64,000 nt of DNA from contig OX442314.1 in assembly GCA_949358305.1 (NCBI GenBank), forward strand, positions 55,809,369-55,873,368, in the 5' to 3' direction. Both the position numbers and the translations under genes were made by a program. Under the pieces are notes generated by a model that saw only the letters and a program-made list of their open reading frames with translations, had not been told where the DNA came from and ran no database searches. This document shows positions 52,501-62,444 of this stretch, piece after piece. Within the stretch, counting starts at the first letter, position 1, and the number at the start of each line of letters is the position of its first letter. The stretch comes from Strigamia acuminata. Lineage: Eukaryota > Arthropoda > Chilopoda > Geophilomorpha > Linotaeniidae.

Positions 52501-54099
52501 AGTGGCCTACGTCACTCCACACACCGTCTGGTGACCCCAAGCCGTCCCCCTCACATAGGAGTGGACCGGCCTAGCAGGGGAGGTACGAGCAGAGTGGTGT
52601 GGTGAGAGAGAGACGTTGTGAGGACAGCCGAGAGTGAGGACGTGTCTGGCTTGAGCTGCCACGGTCCGAACGCAGGCAGAGACAACTGCCGACTCTGCTG
52701 CTCTCACCATTCACCACTCTGACGATTAGTGGCAGATCCGGGATGATTGCTGCAGTACCGTGAGCGGCTACATGGGTCGTACAGGTGAGTACGACAGAAT
52801 GTTCGTCCATCGCAACCGACCACGTCACTCGTGGGGCCTCCGCCCTGTGTGTGGCAGGTCGGACACCGGTGTAGCGTGCCTACTGGCACCAACGTATAGT
52901 AAGATAGGTGACCCAACCCCTAGACAACTGATTAAAGGCCAAACGCAACAATCTGAGTCTCCTGTCATGTTATTACGTGACTTATGCGTTCCTCCCGCTC
53001 AGTAATTCCCCATACTGCGCGGGTAAGACCATAGCCCAGTCACACAACTAAAACTAAACACAAAATAAAATTATTAATAAAAATCATTAAATCGAAATCT
53101 GGATTTTACAGATGTGAAACTAAATACAAAATAACAAATTGATTGTACATTAAATGTGAAATAAGCTTCAAGTTTGGACAATTCTGAATCAAGTTTGAAA
53201 GAATTTACAATAAATTTTTTATTGTAAAATTGGTCTATCTGATAATGCGCGGATCTCTAACAAAACATGAGTGGGGACTTTATTCTGCCAATAGTGCGCA
53301 GGTACACAATGAGGGGATTTACGCTTGTCTAAATTATTTCACATTGGCCTACCTTAACGTACCAGCATTTTGCTGGGAATTTTAGTTTGATTACCATCTT
53401 GTAATTTAAATTTCCATATGGGAATCGCAAAGCTAAATGAAAATGAATTCACAAATAATGAATGTGTATAAGATTTTTCTTGGTGTTTTTACTTACCACT
53501 TGAAACTTGAGCAGTAGGCCAATAAATATTATCATAATTTTGAATTGTCAGATTAATGCGTGATTTTCCCTGGAAGGAATTGCTCAATTATTGATAAATA
53601 GAATGAAAGAGAAAGGGAGCTTTACCATTGCATAGTGTGCATCAGTTATGTAACTAGGTACAATCTGATATTTCACAATGTCCGTCCATTTTAAATGTTG
53701 TTGGTAGTTTAACCAATTACAATGTTCGACTGTGTACTTACTGCCAAGCAATATTGTTAACATATTGTTAAGTTCCTGTGTTGCATCTGGGCTAATATAA
53801 ACATTTGGGAAAAGACCATGGGTTGTTTCAATCAAGTATGCATCAGTTGCTGTTGGCTCATCCAGGTAATGCAATATTCGATCTGCAGTTTGGTACACAC
53901 ACATTGCAAGATTGGTAATGAGTAATGTGATAAATAGATAAGATGTGTATTTTTTCTTGATTGAAATGTTTTTCAGTGATTGGACGAATGCCGGTGTCTC
54001 TGATTGCTCTGCCATGACGGTGCCAACAATGCGTTGCAATTTTCTTTGCCCGAGTTGTTGAATTCGGCCAAACGTTCGATTCGATTTGTTGTTGTCCAT
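48769..54099 (-). CDS. DEG/ENaC-family sodium channel, first unit of a tandem gene
   Basis: Six exons join in phase: 54099-53626, 53569-53497, 53432-53395, 51503-51411, 49971-49883 and 49516-48769, 505 codons in total. Each donor is GTAAG, GTAA or GTAT type and each acceptor has a pyrimidine tract and AG. The protein has a cytoplasmic start (1-50), transmembrane segment 1 (about 51-70), a small ectodomain with a C-x6-C-x3-C pattern in exon 5 and PF...C...C-x-C-x3-C in exon 6, and transmembrane segment 2 (about 336-362) with the filter triplet G-M-S at 349-351. These are hallmarks of DEG/ENaC/ASIC channels, trimeric plasma-membrane sodium channels. The usual cytoplasmic His-Gly gating pair is not evident. 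Instead of ending after segment 2, the frame continues into a second unit. Confidence 0.8.
50606..50740. repeat. Minisatellite of a 14-bp unit
   Basis: About nine direct copies of 'gactacattttaRc' alternating A and G at one position, in an intron of the channel gene. It is followed by an inverse 'gctaaaatg' at about 50741. A second tandem array (33-bp unit, 'cccaaaatctaataaatt') lies at about 50800-50930. Confidence 0.85.
52273..52400. repeat. Short inverted repeat, possible MITE
   Basis: Left 'ttgttataacaatgcacctc' and right inverse 'ttgttataacaatgcgccct' about 130 bp apart. The ends are themselves palindromic (TTGTTATAACAA). The target duplication is not clear. Confidence 0.5.
52490..52960 (+). 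repeat. Dispersed repeat, plus-oriented copy inside the channel gene
   Basis: A GC-rich block in the long intron after exon 3. It is the inverse of 54180-54780 in ordered pieces: 'gagcggctacatggg', 'cgaccacgtca', 'cccctagacaa'. Another fragment lies at 515-700. It may be an LTR or other retroelement part. ORFs over it are not conserved. Confidence 0.6.
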
Positions 54100-54179
54100 T
54101 TTGTATAGACGATGTTAACTGCAATAGAACAATAATCTGCTAAAATGTATGATTGCTTATTTCTCACAAACATTTTGTG

Positions 54180-54780
54180 ACGGATCACCACGCTCACGGC
54201 AATCTGGGGATTGACTACCGTGGGTTGGATCGACTCACGTAAATAATGGAGACAGGGACTCCGGATTGTTGGGTTTTGGTCTTAAATCCCTTGTCTAGGG
54301 GTCGGAGTACCCATCACCCGTGTTGGGGCCATTAGGCCTACCACACCTTCAACCGGCCTGTCATCTACAGGGAGATTAGCCCATGAATGACGTGGTCGGT
54401 TGTCGTAACTCATTCTGCTGCGGTATTACTTACCTCAGCCCATGTAGCCGCTCATGGAGGCTGCAATAGGGTCATCTCCCTATCACTGAGCGTCACAGTG
54501 GTGAATGGGAGAAGAGCAGAGTCAACTGGGGCACTGCATTGCCCAGGCTGGCTAAGGGAACTCTCTAGCACACGTGCTTACTCTCTGCTGTCCAAACTCT
54601 CTCTACTCAATGCTCCTCCTCCCACACCACTCAGCCCCCTCCTTCCCCACTGGGTCAGCCCTACTCGCTAGAGGGGGTGACCAGGGGCCAGAGAGCAGTG
54701 TATGGAGTAACGTGAGTCACCGTGGGCGACCCACGGTGGCAAAACGGTCACAATTTTGTAAAAGGGGATCTGGTCGGGCG
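54180..54780 (-). repeat. Dispersed repeat, inverse copy upstream of the channel gene
   Basis: Inverse relative of 52490-52960. It lies about 80 bp before the channel ATG (54099 on the minus strand), so it has replaced or forms part of the promoter region. On the minus strand it starts 'gtgaccgttttgcc' and ends near 'cgtgagcgtggtgatccgt'. Confidence 0.6.
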
Positions 54781-55315
54781 GCGTAATGATAAACTAGGGA
54801 GTGATTTGGACACAATGAAAGGTAAAACAAATAACTAATACCATGTCTACACCAACGGGGGAAGTTTGGCTGGACCCGATCCACCCGATCAGATTCAACT
54901 GAACCAAGTTTCAATATTCACCCGGATTATGTTGTATGTGTTCACACCAAAATGTGATCCAATCAAATAAAACCCGGTTTTAGTAGCAACAGGTTTTAGG
55001 AACACTTCACTACAATGGCTGCCAACATGATTCGAATTTATTCATTTTCATTGTTATTAATTTATTTTTAAAATTTATTTCAACGAAGTGTCTATTTCCC
55101 CACACGTGTGGGGAAATAACATGTAGCTTATTTCCCACGGATGGGAATCCGCTGATCCGCGGATTGATCCGAACCATCCGCACGTTGGACAAGAACCTTT
55201 TTTTTTAACAAGTAACAACAGTATTAGGAGTTGAGGACGTTTCCTTTTGCGCACTTAAACGGAACGTGTGAAGGCAAGATTTCCGAGAAGAAAGGCTCAC
55301 GACGCAACGGGCATG
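54781..55315. other. No gene recognised
   Basis: Intergenic sequence upstream of the channel gene, with no supported exon. Confidence 0.4.
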
Positions 55316-55480
55316 TACAAAACGATGGCCGACGCACTGTCAGCAGGCTCCTTGAACAGGATCAAGCTGCTGAACGTTCGTAATTATTTTGTATGGCGAT
55401 ACAAAGTTGAAGCGCTCTTGGCAAAAAAGGGACTGTCCAGTGCAATTACAGAAAACGAGTCGGAAAAACCGGTTCTATAA
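55316..55480 (+). pseudogene. Ty1/copia Gag N-terminal fragment
   Basis: A plus-strand frame reads MYKTMADALSAG, then RIKLLNVRNYFVWRYKVEA and LLAKKGLSSAI, before a stop. Copia-type Gag proteins begin with a L.G.NY..W...M...L pattern near the N-terminus, which fits NVRNYFVWRYKVEALL. Nothing of protease or polymerase follows. The identity is likely but rests on a short match. Confidence 0.55.
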
Positions 55481-55831
55481 ATTAATAAACTTAGTGCGAT
55501 TAGAAGGGAAGATACAGTAAACTATCTGTGGTGTAAAAACAAAATGACAGTACTGTTTCATTTAGGAACTGTCTGCTCCTATTATTGAATCACTAGCCAG
55601 ATTTTTAATATTTGAAAATTTTTAATTCAAATGACGAAATGATGGACAAATTAAATCTTTCCTAACATTTTGTTGTGCATTCACAAACCCGAACACAAGA
55701 GCACCAGATCCATTCAAGTTTCTGTTTACGGACACCGAAAAAAAGCCAGAAACCATCGGAGAAAAGAAAAAAGCACGGCTGGAATGGAGTGGATTTTCAA
55801 GTGATTTTTACAGTCAAATGTTCATGTTTCT

Positions 55832-55920
55832 TCTCCAAACATGTTGAAAATTTGTATTGACAATTTTGGTGTCAACACACAAAACGAATGGTGAACCAAC
55901 TAATATTTGCAAATACTCTT
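55832..55920 (+). repeat. Duplicate of the block at 1018-1103
   Basis: About 85 bp with few differences ('attgacaattttggtgtcaa', 'cgaatggtgaaccaactaat'). It has no coding role that I can see. Confidence 0.7.
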
Positions 55921-56847
55921 GACACATTCATAGACAAGTTGTTGGATTGTTACTGTTGGTTGCTCGTCTTCAGAAAGCTTACCTTAACTGTGGTGTGCAG
56001 ATGATGACTTGGTAGTAGGAATAAGACAATATAAAGTTGTTTGCTGCTAACACACTACAGTTTTCAGTTGATGTCTTCGAGCAATGTGGTCCAGCTGACT
56101 CGTCACGAGTAACTACATTCAATACTATTGCTTCCTTTTGAATGCAACTTAAAAATGATTCATTTTATGATGTTTATGCGCAGTTAAAAGAGCCAAAGAC
56201 ATTAATCATTCATGAGTTATGTTTCCGGTACTTTAGAGTTTTAAGTGCTTGAAAATGTTTGTTTTTGTTTAGACAGTAAACGTCAATAATATTTTGCAAA
56301 GAAATACGATTACCTCTTCCATGCACTTGACCCAAATGCCAGGAGCGATTGAGCAATAAAGAGTGTGTCAGAAAAATGTATACACGAAACCTGTACACAC
56401 TTACAGGGAGAATACGGGTTTTGTGTATACATTTATTTGTGTATATATATTTCTGGCGTTCTCTGTATTTGTTAAAATAAGAATGAAGTTTTTTTAAAAC
56501 ACTAGATGTTTGAATTTTCAAAGGCACTCCCTGAATGGATGATCCTTCAGTGAGATCTCCAGGAACCTTAGGTGCCCGGGATGTTCCTTGGATATCTGTA
56601 CCGCAAACACATGAAAAATAATTTTGAACGTGTGATTTCCTAATTATCTTGAGAAATCGTCCTTACTTGTTGAACACACGGCGCCAAGACTTTAAGCATT
56701 TACGCGTCCAAAATTCACTGACCAGCGATCAAAACAATGAACGATTAAGAGCAAAAAAAAGAGGCAGGGGTAGAGTTATTACTTTGCAGCAACGTTGAAG
56801 AACTACATCCCGGATGAAGCGGAGCTTGGAGTAAGTAGTCGGTGTGT
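55921..56847. other. No gene recognised
   Basis: AT-rich; only weak ORFs on both strands. Confidence 0.4.
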
Positions 56848-57225
56848 TGTTTTTGCCATCGTGTTTCAGCGCCATCTCTTGATGGGAATTGTTTCCCATC
56901 GTGGGCATTCTGAATTCCTTACAATGGATTTTTATTGTTCCACCCCTGACGAGAAAACTGACACGAAAGGCATGTTTTTTTTTTTTGCATGGGCGTACCA
57001 ATACGTTTAGATTAAAAGCTACGTACCGCATTATATGATTTCCTCAATTAATCGGGGCGAGAGTAGTGTGGTGTTTAGATGCCCGGATGGACGCGTTACG
57101 CTTGCGCAGTACGTTGAACAATGGCGGCGGCGGGGAAGTACGTTACGCTTTTTGTGTCTCATTTGCGACGATTATAACCTGTAATTTGATTAATTTTTCT
57201 CATTTAGGATTTGAAGAAGCCTTGT
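56848..57225 (+). repeat. Dispersed first-exon-like segment, copy 3
   Basis: Close match to the two outer parts of 35765-36220, including the ATG followed by GCG-GCG-GCG-GGG-AAG and GTACGT, and the 'ctcatttag' acceptor-like site. The part between the two blocks differs. It lies directly before the Gypsy-2 LTR. Confidence 0.55.
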
Positions 57226-57292
57226 CGCGCTCAACTCTAACCGTCGCTAACTCGTGGGTTGATTACTTAATTCGACTAACTCACTACCGCTT

Positions 57293-58239
57293 TGTCTCAA
57301 GCGGTTTACCCAAAGAAATGATTACACAGATATAAAAGGTAAAATATAATATAGATTTATTCTGTGGGACAATATACAGATATATCTTATATATATATAT
57401 GAAAGGTAGGTAAAAGGTAAATCGGAATGGGTGAAGGGAAATGGAAATGTAAAGGTATGATGAAAGCTGGCTGGAATCGGCGAGGTCGTCTGTTGTTTCG
57501 TTCGCGTCCAAGATGGCGTCGTCGTTGTGGCAACGCGATGTCGTCTTGGGCCGGCGTGGCAATATGGCGTCCTCGGCTCGTCTCTGGCTGGTCCTTCGGG
57601 CTCACGCTGGTCGGGCGCGAGTGAATGCTTAGTTAAAAGGCTTACTTCGGGCTGTTGTCTAGGTTTTTGTGTGGTGTCCGGCGATCACACAGCGGCGGAC
57701 TCTTCTGGCTCCCGGCGATCACACAGCGGCGGGAACGCTCGTCGTGGTTTAACTGCAGTTTAGGCTTGTGCGACCGTTTGTCTGCACAACTCGCTAAACT
57801 GGAGTGGTTTTTACTATTTCTAGCTGGTGTGCTAAAATAGTGTGGTAATCTTATCTCGCAGGTTACTCTGCGGAGTTTGACACTGACCAAACGTACTCAC
57901 GGTAAATTGTCCTTTGTCCTTGGTCAATCCCAGTATATTTTACTTGGGCCTGATCTTGTAGGACGACGGGTTTACGTGTGTTTCTCGTTTGATGGTTGTG
58001 TTGGTTCTGCCCGCTCAGTGCAAGGCACATTCCTTTGCACAAAGCGAGGTTGACAGGTGACCGGAATCACCCAATGGTGGGGTGGACGAGCCATCCCCAC
58101 TCCCTCAGGGCAGACGCCTGTCCATTGACTAGATGTCAATGCACTGAGGGAAGGGAGACGCGCTTGCGGCTCCCCTTACACCCGAAACGAGGTCACGAGA
58201 GAAACTCTTCGTTGACCCCGGTCCAGTCGGGTCACAACA
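57293..58239 (-). repeat. Gypsy-2 3' LTR
   Basis: On the minus strand it runs from TGTTGTGACCCGAC (58239) to GCTTGAGACA (57293), 947 bp, preceded by a purine tract (GAGCTCGGAGGGGGAAG, 58240-58256). AATAAA on the minus strand lies near 57360. The TG...CA ends fit an LTR. The 5' LTR lies beyond the window, so neither LTR identity nor the target duplication can be tested. Confidence 0.8.
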
Positions 58240-58275
58240 CTTCCCCCTCCGAGCTCAGACCGTGGGGCTGAGCGA

Positions 58276-61041
58276 TCACTTCTTTCCTGGGGGACCCGAC
58301 ACTGAGTCCGTCACCTGGGCGTAACTCACTCCAGGGACAGGCGGTTGAGTGCCGGGTGGCGCGGGTAGATCGCCTACTAACGCCGAGGACCGATCTCGGG
58401 GGTCCTCATGCTCCGTAATGAAGCATAATGCATGGCCGTCAACTGGCTCATGCGGGGCACGCGTCCTCTCGTGTAACCAAACGCTCGGGATGTAGGCGGA
58501 GAAGCCGGTGTTCGTATGCCGGATGGCATTGGCTTCCGCTGGCGTCACTGGCACACGGTGGGCTCTCAGCAACCTCTGGTGGAAGATGAGGTCTCTAGTC
58601 TTCCGGATCTGGTTGTGAAGCCAGATGAAGACTGATTTGCCTTTATCCCGTTGTGCGAGGATAAACCTCCTGGTCGCCGTTGTCATCGAAAGATGGGGAA
58701 ACTCTTCGATGATTCGCCCGTAATAGTCTGGTGGAGGCGGTGCCGGCTTCGGCTTCTGGGTGGCCGCGGGAATCACGGCTTGCGTCGTTGTCGCCGCTCG
58801 GGCCGGTGGGGTCCCGGGCGGTGTCGGCTTCGTTTGCTCGACGGACCTGACGGGTGGCGTTCGGCACAGTAAGCGCTTTGGCTTACCCGCCACTTCGAAC
58901 AGGGCGGGTCCTTGCGGGGATATCTCCGCAGGCATCGGTGGCGGAATCGGAACTCCGCTCGTCGGCGAGATCACCATGTCTACATCCTCTGCCGATTCTT
59001 CCGTCTGGATGGTCAAGGCGCGCAGTTGTTGGGTAGGCGCCGCTGTCCAGGTGGCGGAGGTATAGCGAAACGCCGTGCTTCGCAACTTGTACCCCTCAAA
59101 TTCGGGGTTTACCACATCCCTGGTTAGCTCGTACCGAGTCAACACAGGGTCGGGCAGAATGGAGCTCCACTCTGCGAGGAGTGCACGGGGAACCTGTACA
59201 CCCTCTCTGTCCACGACAGACCATGCGGCCATCGCCTGACGCCCTTCTCCGAAGAGTGCTGGGGTTAGCAGCTGCATCATGACCTTGGTCAATGATAGCT
59301 GTAGGCTGCGACGATTCACTGGATTCGATCGCTCCGAATCCGCAGTGAAGGCACACGAGAGCTTACTCATCATCGCCGTTGCCCATTCGATGAAATATCG
59401 CTGGGCCTGGTCCACACCTCGCAAGGCGGGTGCGGAGACTCTTGGGTCTTCCATCACGAAGCGGAACGCTGAGAGCTCGGAGATAGTCGGGTTGGCGGCT
59501 TCTCTCGCGAGTCGCGCTTCTTCGTCTCGCCTCTCGAAAAACAGGGCCGAGGAACCGGGTCGGGGTTGGCTCGGCCTGTAAATGCCGGTCAAATTGGCTC
59601 GACATTCCTGCGCAATGCTCTGTCCAACGGGGAGAGGGACTGAGCGGTCGGTGTGCAAATCCGGCGGATCGCTCGAATTTAACAACGACGGCGGCGGCAG
59701 GTTCGGAGGCGGCTGCGTCTTGGTCGGCAGCGTTGGCGTCGGCAGCGGTGGTGTTGGCTGCGTCGGCGGTGGTGGCGTCTCCGTCGTCTGCACCCCAGTC
59801 ATTGCGACTTGGGGCGCCGGGAGATGTTGTCCGGAGCCCGAAGGCTGCACGATGGCGGTTGGCGTGCCATCGGGTCGTGGTCGCGAATTTATGTAGTCTG
59901 CGAGCCACCTTGCCACCTCGTGTGGGGTCACCTTCCCGTCGGTGACAACACCCATCTTCCTGGCGTGTTTCATCGCGGGATCGAAACGTGTCAGTTTCGT
60001 CCGCTTCATCTGAGTCAGAATCTCGCGAAGGTCCCGCGTATCTGCCGCTGGGACGCTTCGCTCACCTGACTGGCTACCACTTCGTCGACCCGCTCTCTTG
60101 GAGACGTAGGCGGGTTCGGGGATGGGACGGCCCCGAGCTTCGCACCTCGCGAAGTATCGCTCTTTGCGATCTTTTTTCCGCTGCTCGCGATGAGTCAGCG
60201 GACGTCTAGAAGTGCTGGGACGAGAGACTCGCTCTTCGTCACCAGACATCCAAACCTCCTTGTACTCCTTACCGTCTTTAATCTGACGGTTTACGAAAAT
60301 TCGCGGTCGGGAATACTGCGAAGGGTCACGCACCGTACTGGTGGATGGCCCAGCTTCGTTGCCTTCAGTCGTGTTTTGAGTGACACGCTGTCTCTTGGTT
60401 GTCGCTGGGGAACGCGACTGGCTGTCCCCGGCGCCTTTGGAGCGCTTGCGCTTCCGCGGGTAGCTGCTCTTGGGCCCCAAAATCCCCAGGTAGTGGAGCT
60501 GCCACATCTCGGCTTGGGATGTTAAAATTCCCATCCGAGGTCTCCACTGGGGCGTACTCTCTCCCAATCGCAGCCTCTCAAACCACAGATGAATATCATC
60601 CGCGGTCATCCCCTCGTTTTGGAGGATGCGCTCGGCCACTGCCGTAGCGGTATCCACCAGCTGTTGTCTATAATGCTGATAGATGGCCTCACGGGCCTCT
60701 TCTGTCTCGGCTGCTCGCCACGCATGCAGCACGTGTTCCTCCGCCGGGTTGCCAGTGTACTGACTTGACAATCCGGGGTGGAAAATTGGCGATTTCGGGT
60801 CATCGTCACGAGCTAACTCTGTGGCGATGCCTTCGCGCATTCCCTCCGGGAACGTATCCAGGAGCGTGCAGTCTCGTACCCAACGTCGGGCGATGCATCG
60901 GGAATGTAGTATTCGCAGGCGCCAAGGGTCGGCGTCTTCGCCGAAACATCGTCGGTAAAAATCGGGCAGCGCGCCTCGAAATATCCCGCCACGAGTGATG
61001 CAAGCGGGGTCTAATGGTCCCCATGTTCTACGTAATGCCAT
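58276..61041 (-). CDS. Gypsy-2 third gene, conserved ORF of unknown function
   Basis: An intact 921-codon frame from ATG 61041, directly after an excellent acceptor (a 'tttctccacccttccag' tract on the minus strand). The N-terminal domain (about 1-190) and C-terminal domain (about 780-900) match the Gypsy-1 third gene. The middle is proline-rich and charged (basic 190-370, PPP/TPP-rich 430-470), with a conserved helical block around residues 530-670. There are few cysteines and no signal peptide or membrane helix, so it is unlike envelope glycoproteins. It resembles no Gag, protease or nuclease that I know. The product may be a nucleic-acid or host-interaction protein, but that is only a guess. 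It is probably expressed from a spliced RNA that uses the acidic exon at 61887-61976. Confidence 0.8.
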   Translation of the reverse strand: MALRRTWGPLDPACITRGGIFRGALPDFYRRCFGEDADPWRLRILHSRCIARRWVRDCTLLDTFPEGMREGIATELARDDDPKSPIFHPGLSSQYTGNPAEEHVLHAWRAAETEEAREAIYQHYRQQLVDTATAVAERILQNEGMTADDIHLWFERLRLGESTPQWRPRMGILTSQAEMWQLHYLGILGPKSSYPRKRKRSKGAGDSQSRSPATTKRQRVTQNTTEGNEAGPSTSTVRDPSQYSRPRIFVNRQIKDGKEYKEVWMSGDEERVSRPSTSRRPLTHREQRKKDRKERYFARCEARGRPIPEPAYVSKRAGRRSGSQSGERSVPAADTRDLREILTQMKRTKLTRFDPAMKHARKMGVVTDGKVTPHEVARWLADYINSRPRPDGTPTAIVQPSGSGQHLPAPQVAMTGVQTTETPPPPTQPTPPLPTPTLPTKTQPPPNLPPPSLLNSSDPPDLHTDRSVPLPVGQSIAQECRANLTGIYRPSQPRPGSSALFFERRDEEARLAREAANPTISELSAFRFVMEDPRVSAPALRGVDQAQRYFIEWATAMMSKLSCAFTADSERSNPVNRRSLQLSLTKVMMQLLTPALFGEGRQAMAAWSVVDREGVQVPRALLAEWSSILPDPVLTRYELTRDVVNPEFEGYKLRSTAFRYTSATWTAAPTQQLRALTIQTEESAEDVDMVISPTSGVPIPPPMPAEISPQGPALFEVAGKPKRLLCRTPPVRSVEQTKPTPPGTPPARAATTTQAVIPAATQKPKPAPPPPDYYGRIIEEFPHLSMTTATRRFILAQRDKGKSVFIWLHNQIRKTRDLIFHQRLLRAHRVPVTPAEANAIRHTNTGFSAYIPSVWLHERTRAPHEPVDGHALCFITEHEDPRDRSSALVGDLPAPPGTQPPVPGVSYAQVTDSVSGPPGKK

Positions 61042-62444
61042 CTGGAAGGGTGGAGAAATAAACGATTAATAAAAAGTTAATATTAAATACGTAGATAAAT
61101 GGTTGGTTTCGAGGGACGTTGCCGATACGTGCAGCCGTCCGTCGAGACCGATTCCTGTCTATCGGTGCAAACGTAGGACGAATTGTCCCTCGTCGGATAG
61201 AAAAAGAGAAGTCATCACGTAAAAATCTGTCTCATGTCCAAAACGCACAGCGAGACGAAATCGAGCCTTTAATCTGGATTCTTATCATCAGATTTTACTT
61301 CAAATTAATTCTAACATTAATTAGGACATTACTAATAATTAAATTAATAATTATCAGTCATTCGTAAAAAGAATTCGTCGGGTGTAAATTATTACTAAAA
61401 TTGCACAATAAATGTGCTTGTCGAAATTTTATTAAATAAATAAACCTAATAAAGAATTATTCCGAAGTCGGACTTTGTCTAATTTTTTTTAAAAAAGTTA
61501 AAGTCAAATTAAATTCATCCAACACACCGAAAAATTCATCGTACGAATGTTAAGTTGCATCAATTTGATGCGTCAAATTACTTGTGGAGAAAAATATTCT
61601 TTTACAGAATATTCTCCCCTTGTCATAAAATTATTTATGGCTCGAGCCCATTGTCTCGCTCGTGACTCAAGTCATGAGGAATTTTCGAGACGCGAGGCGA
61701 CGTGAAGTCTGCGCTCGCACCCCGAAAACAAATTAACAAGGAAAAAATACGATCGTGTGAGCGATCGCGGTTAATAATTAATTATACACTATTTCGAGTG
61801 CAAAGCACTCATGTCAGGTATTAGTCAACAAAGTTTCTCTTTCAGCAGCACGGAAATAATTCTCATGTGCCGATGCCGACTTCTACCTGATCGGGTTGGA
61901 CTTGGTTTACATCGCGGTCCCAGTTTTCCTCGTCATCGTGCTCGATGGCAAGCACGTCGTTCTCTTCCTCGTCCATGGCGAGGAGCGCGCACAAAAAGCT
62001 CAATCACGATTGAAAAAAGGATGATAAAACTATCTCAAAAAAAAACTCGGTAAAACGTTAAAAACGAGGATCACGCACGAATGCAGCGATCAGCTGTGAA
62101 AAGCGGAAGTCCGTGTGAACACGAGGTAATCGCGATGGATTCTGGGTAATATACTCCAGAACCCGGGTGTTTGAGACTAGTGCGCACCTACCCGTGCGCA
62201 TGTTACGCTACGGGTCTCCTTTGTTCTCACTCCCGTGCGCGATTGCTGCTACGGGGTCTTTTGCACGCGGTATCCGACCCGTGCCGATAATTTTGCTACG
62301 GGTCCCGCGTTTCCACGCCATCTTGGACGCGAATTCGACCGATATCCGCTTTGTTGGACTTAGCGAAATTTTCTGCGACGTGATGGCTTGCACTATCGGT
62401 CGATTACATTTATTTTTAGTGCCGCCATCGACTCGTAATTTATT
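61042..62444 (-). other. Gypsy-2 spacer between pol and the third gene
   Basis: About 1.4 kb, AT-rich apart from the acidic exon at 61863-61976. In Gypsy-1 the spacer is only about 0.6 kb. Apart from that exon I see no coding signal. Confidence 0.5.
61863..61976 (-). CDS. Short acidic exon upstream of the Gypsy-2 third gene
   Basis: ATG at 61976 opens 30 acidic codons (MDEEENDVLAIEHDDEEN), then CAG|GTAGAA, a donor in phase 0. The downstream acceptor at 61042 is also phase 0, so splicing would put this exon in frame with the third gene. Unspliced, the frame ends at 61863. A similar exon is present in Gypsy-1 at 27326. Confidence 0.6.
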   Translation of the reverse strand: MDEEENDVLAIEHDDEENWDRDVNQVQPDQVEVGIGT

